From Toxotes chatareus (Eukaryota; Chordata; Actinopteri; Toxotidae), in NCBI GenBank assembly GCA_016801885.1, contig CM028900.1, positions 15,704,972 to 15,768,971 on the forward strand: a DNA stretch of 64,000 nt, given 5' to 3'. This document shows, piece by piece, positions 49,377 through 59,565 of the stretch. Within the stretch, counting starts at the first letter, position 1. The number at the start of each line of letters is the position of its first letter. Under the pieces are notes generated by a model. It did not search any database. It was not told where the DNA came from and saw only the letters and a list, made by a program, of their open reading frames with translations. Position numbers and translations under genes: made by a program.

Positions 49377-50556
49377 CTTCACTTTTTCCACTTTTCATCA
49401 TGTTACAGCCTTATTCCAAAATGAATTCAATTCATTTTTTCCTTCAAAATTCTACACACATTACCCCATAATGACAATGTGAAAACAGTTTTTTTTTTTT
49501 AAATGTTTGCAAATTTATTTAAAAAAAAATCAAAAATCAAGAAGACATGTACATAAGTATTCACAGCTTTTGCTCAATACTTTGTTGATGCACCTTTGGC
49601 AGCAACTACACCCTCAAGTCTTCTTGATTATGATGCCACAAGCTTGGCACACCTATCTGTGGGCAGTTTCGCCCATTCCTCTTTGGAGAACCTCTCGAGC
49701 TCCATCAGGTTGGATGGGCAGCATCGGTGCACAGCCATTTTCAGATCTCTCCAGAGATGTCCAATCAGATTCAAGTTTGACTGCCATGTGCCTTTTAATA
49801 AGGAGGGGCTACCGTCTGGCCACTCTACCACACAGGCCTGATTGGTAGATTGCTGCAGAGCTGGTTGTCCTTCTGGAAGGTTCTCCTCTCTCCACAGAGG
49901 AACGCCGGAGCTCTGACAGAGTGACCATCGGCTTCTTGGTCACCTCCCTGACTAAGGCCCTTCTCCCCCAATTGCTCAGTTTAGACGGCCAGCCAGCTCT
50001 AGGAAGAGTGCTGGTGGTTCCAAACTTCTTCCATTTACAGATGATGGAGGCCACTGTGCTCACTGAGACCTTCAAAGCAGCAGAAATTTTTCTGTACCCT
50101 TCCCCAGATTTGTGCCTCGAGACAATCCTGCCTCAGAGGTCTACAGACAGTTCCTCTGACTTCATGCTTGGTTTGTGCTCTAACATGCACTGCCAACTGT
50201 GGGACCTTATATAGACAGGGGCGTGCCATTCCAAATCATGTCCAATCAACTGAATTTATCACAGGTGGACTCCAATTAAGCTGTAGAAACAGTTCAAGGA
50301 TGATCAGTGGAAACAGGATGCACCTGAGCTCAATTTTGAGCTTTATGGCAAAGGCTGTGAATACTAATGTACATGTGATTTCTTGATTTTTGATTAATAA
50401 ATAAATTTGCAAACATTTAAAGTGTTCACATTGTCATTATGGGGTGTTGTGTGTAGAATTTTGAGGGAAAAATGAATTGAAACCATTTTGGAATAAGGCT
50501 GTAACATAAAAAATGTGGAAAAAGTCAAGCGCTGTGAATACTTTCCAGATGCACTG
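49377..50556 (-). mobile_element. Tc1/mariner DNA transposon copy, internally deleted
   Basis: The two ends are inverted relative to each other: the left reads CTTCACTTTTTCCAC, then CATGTTACAGCCTTATTCCA; the right ends in TGGAATAAGGCTGTAACAT, GTGGAAAAAGTCAAGCGC and CTTTCCAGATGCACTG before TA (50557-50558). The minus strand encodes pieces of a Tc1 transposase: an N-terminal helix-turn-helix region (KVSVSTVASIICKWKKFGTT, RALVREVTKKPMVTLSELRR; about 50075-49809) and the C-terminal part (NLIGHLWRDLKMAVHRCCPS, ERFSKEEWAKLP; about 49831-49628). The catalytic middle is deleted between the two, and frames are broken. The outer 25-30 bp of the left end are missing and a run of about 18 A lies in their place. 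It separates the two possible septin10 terminal exons. Confidence 0.9.
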
Positions 50557-50558
50557 TA

Positions 50559-52191
50559 CGTTTGCTGTTCTCAAAAACTAGACTCTTTTGTTTCTAATGC
50601 CTTTTTAAAAGGCATTTGCAGACTACTTTCACTCCCACAGACCTCCTGACTTAATTCCACTCCACCGCTGTGATTCATTTTAAAGGAAACGTCTAACGTA
50701 GAGACATCTACAGTTCTTCTCCTTTTATCAGAAGTTAAGAGGATAGAGAATGATCACAGGATTTTCTTTTTGCTTTAGAGAAAGACTTAAGACACAGCCA
50801 TAGCTTAACATCTTCTCTGCCCATCACTTTATATATTTGAACACACAGACACACACACAAAGGGACCGCACTGTACTGCCTGGTAGAGGTCGTGTTCCCT
50901 GCAGTGTCTTACCCTCCAGCTCTGTTGCCCTTCATGTGACTCAGAGCTGGCAGACAGACAGGTAGGCAGACAGGTCTGGCGTAAAGCTGAGGAATGCTGA
51001 TCAATTTCCTGCAGGGACCTGCAGCACCTCGCTGTTAGGTTGGGAGAAGACACCCCTGAGGAGAACCGTTTCACCAGGGCAAACTGCGGAGAAAATGTGT
51101 GTGTGTGTGTGTGTGTCTGTACACAGACACCTTTAGCTACTCTCTGGGTGTTTCAGCTGCTGGGTGGGGAAGTGATTTCTCCCAGTTTCTCCAGCCAGAG
51201 TGGAACATTATCTCTACACTGCAGAAATCTGAAAAATCTAAATTTGCTGCCTGCCTCCTGCTCACCTTAACTATACCAGTTGGAGTCTGTGTGTTTGAGT
51301 CAAGATTTTCTGAGTGTGCTCACATCCAAGATAGCTGGCACACACAGATATTTCGCATACACAAAACCTTGTCACCTTTTGCCACTCACTCTAAATGCAA
51401 ATGGGGGTGATCATTGGAGACAGGCCAGGCTGCTGGAGAGATGAGGTTGTCATTTAAGGGGAGTGCCGACGATGCTCTGAAATTACCAATTACACACCTC
51501 GACCATGCCAGTGTTGGCCCGAGAACACAAGGGAGTGAAAGAAGGGAGAGGAAAAGATGGACGGAACGATGAAAAGACAGCAAGAGTGTCAGCTCAAAAC
51601 ATAATACACACTGTCAGATAAGCTCACCTGGAGTGTTGCTGATGAGGCTCCATAAGCTCATAATGAGCACATTTCGAGTGAGGATAATTACAATGAGAGC
51701 TGAATATAATGTGATTCTCAGGTTGAATCATCCACGGGACAACTGTAAAATCCTAATGAGCTATACACGTAATGTGTTTGTCATGCACTAGAGCACACAA
51801 ATGTGTATTGTTCCCAGTCCCATTCTGTTTGATCTCTGCTATAAAGCTGCAGCAGATGCAAAAAAAAAAAAAAAAAAAAAAAGATGCTGAAAATCAGTTT
51901 TAAAACAAAGGCATTTATTGCGAAAAATGCACTTGACATGAAAAAAAAAACAATCAAATCAACCACGGGTCATCGGTACAAGACGATGTATAATGATCAC
52001 ATGGTAGAGAGCGCTGGGCGTGGTCAGCGCAGAGCAATGACTTCAATGGCACAAAAGGCCAATAAATATTCTGCACAATATAGAATTATATATATACTTT
52101 CTTTTTTTCTGGTTTCTCTCTCTGTACCGCTGCACTCAAACAACCCTACTCCACGTCCTGACGAGGCATGAGCATCCACATCACACCAAAC
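50559..52191. other. Stretch downstream of the Tc1 copy, no gene seen
   Basis: Contains a (GT)n run at about 51098-51117 and a poly-A run at about 51860-51882. No exon is recognised. Confidence 0.5.
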
Positions 52192-52197
52192 TTTATT
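52192..52197 (-). terminator. Candidate distal sh3rf3 polyadenylation signal
   Basis: The minus strand reads AATAAA followed by GU-rich sequence (GTTTGGTGTGATGTGG), a good poly(A) site layout. Using it would give sh3rf3 a 3' UTR of about 3.6 kb that overlaps the proposed septin10 exon on the other strand. Nearer hexamers also exist, for example about 55496. Confidence 0.3.
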
Positions 52198-52630
52198 TTA
52201 AGTAAAGAGCTACATACAGAGGCCCCCTCCCCTCACGCACACGCACACACACACTCAGACACACAAGTATCCATAGGAACAAATATGGCTGACATCTAGT
52301 TCAAGATGGCAGGGTGAGTGCTCAGGCTTCCTGGAAGGATGTTCCAAAAAGGTAGTGGACAACACCTGGATGTTCAATGGTGTGTTTTATGTTGTGTTCA
52401 TGTCCAGTGGGAATTACCACCGCTGTTAATGGTTAGTTCACATTTTTCGAGCTGTCACCGAAGTGCTATTTACAACCAGGAAGCTGAGGAAAGGACAAGC
52501 TCACGTCACGTAAATAAAAACACACTTGTGAAACCAGCGGTTCAAGTGATTTTACGTAAAGTGACCACTGTGCAGTGGTTTGTATTCCTGATGTTTCGAC
52601 TCTTGTAAACTCCTCTCTTCCTCCTCACAG

Positions 52631-52718
52631 CATCAACCTCACGAAAAAGAAAAAGGACAGTCGAGACCCGTTCACCTCCGACTCAAACGAGGACTTGTGC
52701 TTAAGTTTGACTCAGTAG
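52631..52718 (+). CDS. septin10: Possible alternative terminal exon of septin10
   Basis: A strong acceptor (long C/T tract ending CTCCTCACAG) precedes an open stretch that reads INLTKKKKDSRDP, then a Ser/Asp-rich tail ending SLTQ and TAG at 52716-52718. The exon begins with one base that completes the codon left open by septin10 exon 9 (AA plus C gives Asn), so splicing from 46699 keeps frame and gives a 451-aa protein with a 29-residue alternative tail in place of NSGFM. The codons look gene-like and more GC-rich than the surrounding DNA. It lies 5.4 kb beyond the first terminal exon, past a Tc1 insertion. It could instead belong to an unrecognised plus-strand gene or be chance. Confidence 0.4.
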
Positions 52719-55700
52719 AAATTAGAGTCCTTCGTTCAGCCGGTGAACAAACAGATAAAGAAAATCTCGCTCAGGGTTTTGTGCAGAGCTGTTCTGGGAT
52801 CTGCTGGTTTTTTGTCACTGAGTCAGGCAGAACAGAGCCACAAGAAAAACAACCAGCAGGCTCATCGTACCGATACAGCAGATGAAGGAAGAGAGAAAGA
52901 AAGAAGAGGACTGGGACGAGAGACAGGCTGATCTGTCAGGTGCTGTGTGTAATTGTGTGTGTGTGTGTGTGTTGGCATTTGTAGGCACTAGGGTTTGACT
53001 GACAGCTTTCGAAAGCCAATGCAGATATGTTTGGATTGAAGTTTCCAAATATCCTCTGACATTTTCATGGCAAGTAGAATGGCACTTTTACTTGGCTGAA
53101 TGAAAACACCCCAAGTATCACAGTTTTACACACTTATATAAAAAGGGGTTAAATTAGTGGACACAAATAGTCAATCAAACATTAAGTAAAGAGTCAAACC
53201 ACCTCTATCCGTGATTCTAACTGAAAAACTTTGTGTTATGTGTCAGTCTAGCCCTAGTTTGTGTTAACTGTGAACTGCTGAAGAAAAAAAAAAATCTAAT
53301 CTAAATTGCAAAAAGTTTTTGGTTTCATCTGTTGCTCCAGCTGCACAGAATCACCCTTCGAGCACTGCCAGCCACCAGAAAATGATTGCAGAGCATGTTT
53401 CTATCTGTAATTACTGTGAAATTTATCTCCCTTCCATGTTTTTGTTGACTTTTCTTCACAGTTTAAGGGATTTACTCCCCCAACAATCTCATAATTTGTA
53501 AAATGATATGGATGAAAACATCATATCTGATAGAGGAAAAAAGTTGCTAGAAAACTTGTGGCAGGAAACAACACTTTTGATTCTGATTTATCTCCTGTAC
53601 TGTCACTTTATCTGGAAATTTGTATTTCTTGTCTTTTCTATATGACACGAACCATTTAACCAAGGTGACTCAAGTGTGCTTATCTCTCACCTGGTTAGGA
53701 TTCAGTTAGAGCCAATTAGACGGATGGGTGCTCAGCCAATGAGTGAGCTGGACCTGTGACCACATGACCAGTAAGAGTTTGTGTTTTGTTCTGGTCCAGC
53801 TTTTCAAAAAGAAAAAAAAAACAACAACAAAAAAATAAAAAGGTGAGGAAAGCCACTCCTGTCCTAGAACTGTGTTCCTTCACTGATTCATGGCGAGTAT
53901 TAAAATCCTGCTGAGCTATCACTCTCTGAGACACACACACACACACATTTATACAAACACACACACAGTGAGCAAGTCTAGCTCTGAGTTTCGCTGTGCT
54001 TCTATCTCCAGAAACAGGGAAAAAAGGTAGATGGTTGTGGCTGGATGTAAACTAGACAAGCCTGAATCCACACTCAGGACGTAGAAATTCACAAAGCAGA
54101 CCGACTACACACTGACTGAAGCGGTACAAAAATACTTGTTAAAGGTCGACAAGATCAGAGGAAAAGTTGTCAAAGTTTGGCAGTTGCGTGATGAAAAATT
54201 CGAGTCCCTGCCCTCTGACTCGCAGGTGCCCCTGCCCTCCCCCAAACTGTACATTCTTCCACGAGCATTGAACCTGCACATTTTGTTTCACAATATTGCT
54301 GCAGTCACACAGGAAAAAAAACCCTTGCAACAGTGTCTCAGGAAAAGGTTGCAGAAGAGGAACTCCTGTGGCTGTTTACTGGGACCAACCATGTCATTAA
54401 CTCACACTTTTCAAAATAAAATGGCTGAATAAAAGTTCTGGTATGATTTGTGCCTGTTTAAAGAATAAAAATGTTTACTCTTAAAATACAATGATGTGAC
54501 AAGTAGCAATGGAAATCCCTTTTGTCAGATAAATAATTACAGTGTGTAAAATACTGTATGTGTAGATATATTGGCAAGTTGTATCAGATACTATCAAGCG
54601 CATTTCTTTGTCTCTGATTCCTCACAAAAGATCAAAAAACAACTTTATAGATACAAATCAATTCTTCAAAGAGTTTCTGGCGTAACTTTCTGTTTCTCTC
54701 TACATTCAGTAAGCCAGTTTATTCAGTTCAATGCAGCTGTGAGAGGTCTATGACAAATGCAAATAAAAAATGGTTGTATAAATTTATATAAGATATATAA
54801 ATAGAAAAATCATCTAATTAATTTTTCACTTTTTGCACCAATTTTTTTTTTTAATTAAAAATCCTGTGACAAATTGCCACAGCATGGCTAGTTTGAGACA
54901 ACACAAACATCTAGTTCAACATATATATATATAAAATAACAACATAATAATGCTACATGCATTGTAATTGACATATACTGAATTGAAAAAAAAAATCATG
55001 TGCTTGTTGTCACAAACTAGACATGGATATATGTGCTTCCAATGATCCTGGCGTGTGGGCTCACACACTTCCCTCATCACCTGGTGGTAAATTTTCACTT
55101 TTCAAACAAAGAAAGCACCCAAATTCAAGTTCTGAGGTCTTAGTGGAAAAGCAGAGCTAATGCTTTTTTGTGCTAGTGTTTGCTGGTGGATGATGCCAAG
55201 GAGGAAAACTGGGAAGAAAGGTTTGTCTTTCTGTGCTCTTTGAGTCTGTGTGCCTTCAGTAGTCAACATCATGAGTCCGGACAACGAGTCGGACAAGGCC
55301 CCCTCTGTCACAGGGGTAAATGACAGTAAAAGCTGCCCTGCTTCCTGTGTGGCTGGGCTGGTTGAAGCCAGGGTTAGCTTTCTTGTATGTGTGTGTGTGT
55401 ATGTATGTGAAGGGGGTGATGTAATTAGTTGGACTGATATGGGTTTCTGGGGACCATTAAAAATAATGATGTTTCATGACAGTATTAAATAGGTTTTTAT
55501 TTCAAAGTCCAGTGTTTGGTGACATATTCTGAGAAAAACTGCAAAGACACATTTTGATGATTATGTGAAACTAAAATTCACCACAGAAAATTCATACGAA
55601 TTACTTTTTTTTTTTGTTTTTTAGGTTTAGCAGCTTTTTAAGGCAAATTTACACAGGTGTTTTTGCAGCTCAGTATCCATATTTAATCCAAACGTATGAT

Positions 55701-55825
55701 TCTGGAAAACCAATATCGGCCCAACCTCTGTGTGTGACTGCAGCTGTGTGAGCTGGTTGCATGTTTGTGTGTTTTGTGACTCAGTAACAGGAATGGTGTG
55801 TGTTCTTTTGTCCACTTTTTCCAGT
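52719..55825. other. Region holding the sh3rf3 3' UTR
   Basis: No other exon is recognised. A (GT)n run lies at about 52951-52971 and AT-rich sequence at about 54770-54940. The sh3rf3 minus-strand 3' UTR must begin at 55825 and run leftward; its end is uncertain. Confidence 0.45.
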
Positions 55826-57873
55826 TCAGAAGCTCTCGACGAAGCTGCTGGGAAAGAGGCCGGTCTGTCCCGTCCTCTGCAGGGTGCCTTTGTACCAGCC
55901 GTCCTCACGCTTCTTATGGACGAACACCACGTCTCCTTCCCGTAGCTCGATCTCTGCCTCACTCTGCGGTGGGTAGGGCACCACCACTCGATACCTGCCA
56001 CACACAGGGACAGTAATAACACGCATGATGGTGTGAAGGACGTGGGCAATATTATATGATGGAACAACTCACCCAAGAGAATTGAATTTGCGCCAGTGGA
56101 GAATTGGATTCTCGGAATTATCTGTTTTATGGTCATTTGTTCACTCAACCTACCTTGCTTGCTCCATTTAGCAGTTTTCTGCATTTCCCACAACGTGAAC
56201 TACCAAACCATGAGAAAGGAGCCGTCGAAATGCATTTTATATTTTAGTGAAATGTATTTTTGTAGCTAACTAGTTTGTTAATACTCTGGCTTTCACAAAA
56301 AATGGTTTCAAACTCAGTCTTAAGTGTGTGACAACTTCTGTCTCAGTAAAACCTTATTCAATTTACATTTGACAGTGTGATTTATTGGAGAAGTTTCGGC
56401 CTAAGCACTGCTCCTTGTTTTATCTGGAGCCATTCATAAGCCATTAGGAGCACCTCGGCTGTTACAGTAACAACTGTGTCTGTGTTTTGGTCTACCACTC
56501 TCCCACAGGGTTTGACATTTACCAAAATACTGGTAAGACATGATTGTTTTCCCTCCCTGCTTCCCTCTCACCCACACTCACTCAGGCAGAAGGAGCAGTG
56601 TGCATCGTTTGCTGTGATGACCATTGCTCCCAGTACAGTTTCATTCCTCTTCCATGTCTTGTGACAGAGGCGGAGTGTCTGTAAGTGTGTTACTGATTTA
56701 ACAGGTCTCCTCTGAGGGACATGAGGTGTGTGTGAGAGCAGAACCTCAATCTTCAAGGCTGCTGGTGTGTGTATGCTTGTGTCTCTCCTGGAGAAACAAG
56801 GATAATCGATTGATGATTCACAGCAGTTTGTGTTGCTCCTGGTCAGCACTAAGAGAGCTGTGGCTTACAGGCTTCCAAGTGAAAACTATCACCTTGGCAT
56901 TACTTTCCCACATAGTGGACTCACTGCAGTAATGACTTATTGCTCACAAAGGCGCCTCTGGCTGGTTCTGACTTTGTTTCCATTTATCCTCTCCTTGTGC
57001 TTTTGTTATCAGTGACTTTAATAACTCCCTCAAGACTGTCCTTTCTTTCTTCACATTCTCTATCCTGATGACAAATCCTCCCAGCCCTACATTTCACCAT
57101 TTTGTCAAGATAATCAATTATTTTTTCTGTTAGGATTATTATGGCAGTTGTCAGATTAAATACTCAAGTACATGCCTTAAACTTTAATCACAGTCTTTGG
57201 TGTTGTGCCACTATTGTGCACATTTACACACACAACTTCAGTGAATAAAGCTTTTTGATCGCTTTAGAAACCTAAACCATAATTGACTGTATAATGGAAA
57301 CACATGTCATTGTTCCCTGAAACTGCAAGAATAAATTGACAGCAGCTTATGTGGTGAGAATGCACTTTCCTTTTCATTTCCCAGATTCATAAAAGTATTT
57401 ATCTATGTATTTTATGTATGTGTGTGCCTTCCTCGATGAATTTCTGTATGTAAATATGTATGTTTTCCGTGCCTGATTTATGTGTCTGAGTGTTCCCACC
57501 TCTCTCTGGATAGGGGTTTGGGTTCAGGCCGGAGGACCATTAGAGGGTTGCCAGCACGTGTTGCCGGGGGCGACATGGGGAAGTTGGTATCGAGGGAACC
57601 GGACTTCCTGTGCAGCGGTTCCAACCCCATGGCCCCTGCCATCTCGCTCTCAATTGGACAGGAGCCGGCTCGCCCCTGCGACGCCATTGGGCAGGAACCT
57701 GAGCGGGCATGGTGGTGGTGGTGGTGAGGATGTTGGGTGGGGTCTGTGGCCACGGCGCCTTGGCCACCCAATGAAGGGTTGTGGGTGGGAGGGGAGGAGG
57801 GAGGTGAGCGAGGTTTCTTCTTGGCTGCTGCCCCCGATAAGAGCTTTAATAAACCTCCTGCTTTCCTCTCCTT
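55826..57873 (-). CDS. sh3rf3: SH3 domain-containing RING finger protein 3 (POSH2), last two coding exons, 5' part outside window
   Basis: SH3RF proteins are RING E3 ligases with four SH3 domains that scaffold Rac/JNK signalling. Two exons are seen, 57500-57873 and 55826-55994, with GT-AG borders and matching phase. The first (about 125 aa) is disordered and Pro/Ser-rich, begins KERKAGGLLKLLSGAAAKKK, holds a run of six His coded by a (CAC)n tract (plus strand 57711-57726), and ends in PLSRER. The second encodes the fourth, C-terminal SH3 domain up to the natural stop: YRVVVPYPPQSEAEIELREG, then VVFVHKKREDGWYKGTLQR and ending GLFPSSFVESF. The Tyr-Pro-Pro, Asp-Gly-Trp and Pro-Ser-Ser-Phe-Val ligand-groove residues are intact. 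RING and SH3 1-3 must lie beyond 64 kb. SH3RF1 is less likely because of the sequence and the neighbourhood of septin10. Confidence 0.92.
55995..57499. other. Last intron of sh3rf3
   Basis: A 1.5-kb intron with no recognised repeat or extra exon. Confidence 0.65.
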
Positions 57874-58086
57874 CTGAGGATGGATGGAGAGAGGAGCAAG
57901 ACAACAAACAAACAGACAGAAATTCTGATAAGAATCATTGTTTTCCTGAGACATACAAGAATATATGTTTTTATAAGGCCTGCCATCACAAAAAAGTGAC
58001 AGGATGATAATTAAAATGGTAGCAAATTTCAAACAAAGTAAATTTCCAAATATTCCTGTTCCAGCGGAAAGATCCTTCTACAACCC

Positions 58087-58169
58087 TCAAAGACATCAGC
58101 AGGTCTGATGTCTTTGAAAATCAGGACTGATGACTTTAAAAGTCCTGTTTATCAGCAGGACTGATAAAC
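58087..58169. repeat. Cluster of three perfect hairpins sharing a CAGGWCTGAT core
   Basis: TCAAAGACATCAG (58087-58099), loop CAGGT, then CTGATGTCTTTGA (58105-58117) is a perfect 13-bp stem. CAGGACT (58122-58128) pairs with AGTCCTG (58141-58147). GTTTATCAG (58147-58155), loop CAGGA, then CTGATAAAC (58161-58169) is a perfect 9-bp stem. CAGG(T/A)CTGAT occurs three times in direct orientation (58100, 58122 and 58156). It lies in the sh3rf3 intron; origin unknown. Confidence 0.85.
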
Positions 58170-58835
58170 GTACTTTTTCCTATCCTCACTCTGTGTACTC
58201 AAGATAGACACAGGATTATAAACTGTGACATTTAGGGACATTTCTGTCCATGCAGGGACATATTATAACATTATATTTAAACAACAAACCATACAGAGAC
58301 TTTACATTAGCCTTCTGAATGACTCTATATAAAATATACAAAGAAAGAATGTGAAGATTATTTGATTCATAACAATAATGCAGCAGTGTCTCCCAGCACA
58401 TTGTGGGACTCTGCAATAGCTGTCATCAGAGGTCAACTTATAATGTGGTCAGCTCAGAAGAAAAAGATGAAAGAGAAGTAAAAGGACTTGATTGAAAAGC
58501 AAACTAAATAAATAACTTATTTGAAAATCCAGCAGAGAAGAGAGCTAAACTAATGTAACAAAACTTCCATTAGAATGGCTCTAAACCTAAAAAATTACTT
58601 GCACAGAGAATATGCAAACTACAGGTTGAGAGATTTATACATAAATTGAAAGACCCCCAGACCAATAAGGTGTATAATAAATTAGAACACATACAAAATT
58701 CCTTGAAACCTACTATATAAAGTTATATGCTCAACCCCAGGCAGCTTAGTCCACAGTCGTATCCATTTTTTTAACATCTCAAGATTTACCATCTGCAGGA
58801 ACAGAGCAGAATAAAATAATAACCCGGGAGACAAC

Positions 58836-59565
58836 AGAAGAAGAAATAAACAAAGCCATATCAAAACTGAAAGCAAATAAAACGCCAGGCACCAATGGCT
58901 ACCTATCAGAATGGTATAAAACCGTTTGAGAGATAATAACACAAATATTCAAGGAATGTTCTTGGGGATGGGGAGACTCTGTAAATCCTAACAAAAGGTA
59001 AATACAAGAGAGAATGTGGTTCTTGTAGACTGAAGACACAGACAACACAGGCTTTGTAATAAGGCAGGCAAACCCAGGACAATGTGAGGCAGGCTCTCCA
59101 TCTCACTGACCATATGAGAAACAGTATCACAGAATCCACAGCTGAGAAAGCTTTTAGTTCGGTTTGATGGGAATATACATATTTGGTTCTTGAGCGCTTT
59201 GGCTGTGATAACCAGGTAACTGAATTCTCTATATTGCCTTCCTAAAGATAGAATTAAAATAAACGTGAAATTAACCAAATCAGTATTTCTTGAAAGGGCA
59301 TATCGACAGTGATGTCTCCTTAGTCTCACAGTTTTCGTTCTCTTTACTGAGCCACTGGCACAGGCAATTAGAGAAGTCACAGGTATAAAAGGGGTATTGA
59401 TTGGAGACACACAATGTAAGATCTGTTTGTATACAGATGACATTCTTGTGACTGTCAACAACCCCAGTGTTTGTTGCCTAAATTATTATTTCTGCTTAAA
59501 GAATTTGGTTCATACTCTGGCTGTAAATTAAACTTACATAAAACTCAACCTTCGATTTTCAATTG
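58836..59565 (+). mobile_element. LINE-1-type retrotransposon fossil (reverse transcriptase)
   Basis: The plus strand yields broken pieces of an L1-clade reverse transcriptase in the right order: EEEINKAISKLKANKTPGTN with LSEWYKTV (near 58836-58928), TAEKAFSSV, stop, WEYTYLVLERFGC (59138-59200), EPLAQAIREVTGIKGVLIGD (near 59350), then CKICLYTDDILVTVNNPS, where the catalytic box reads YTDD instead of the usual YADD/FADD, and LLKEFGSYSGCKLNLHK (about 59495-59545). Stops and gaps show it is inactive. It lies antisense to sh3rf3 in its intron. Confidence 0.85.

Noticed and set aside
55627..56193. 188-codon minus-strand frame over the sh3rf3 last exon
   Set aside because: It runs in a different frame from the SH3 domain and crosses the splice acceptor; a shadow.
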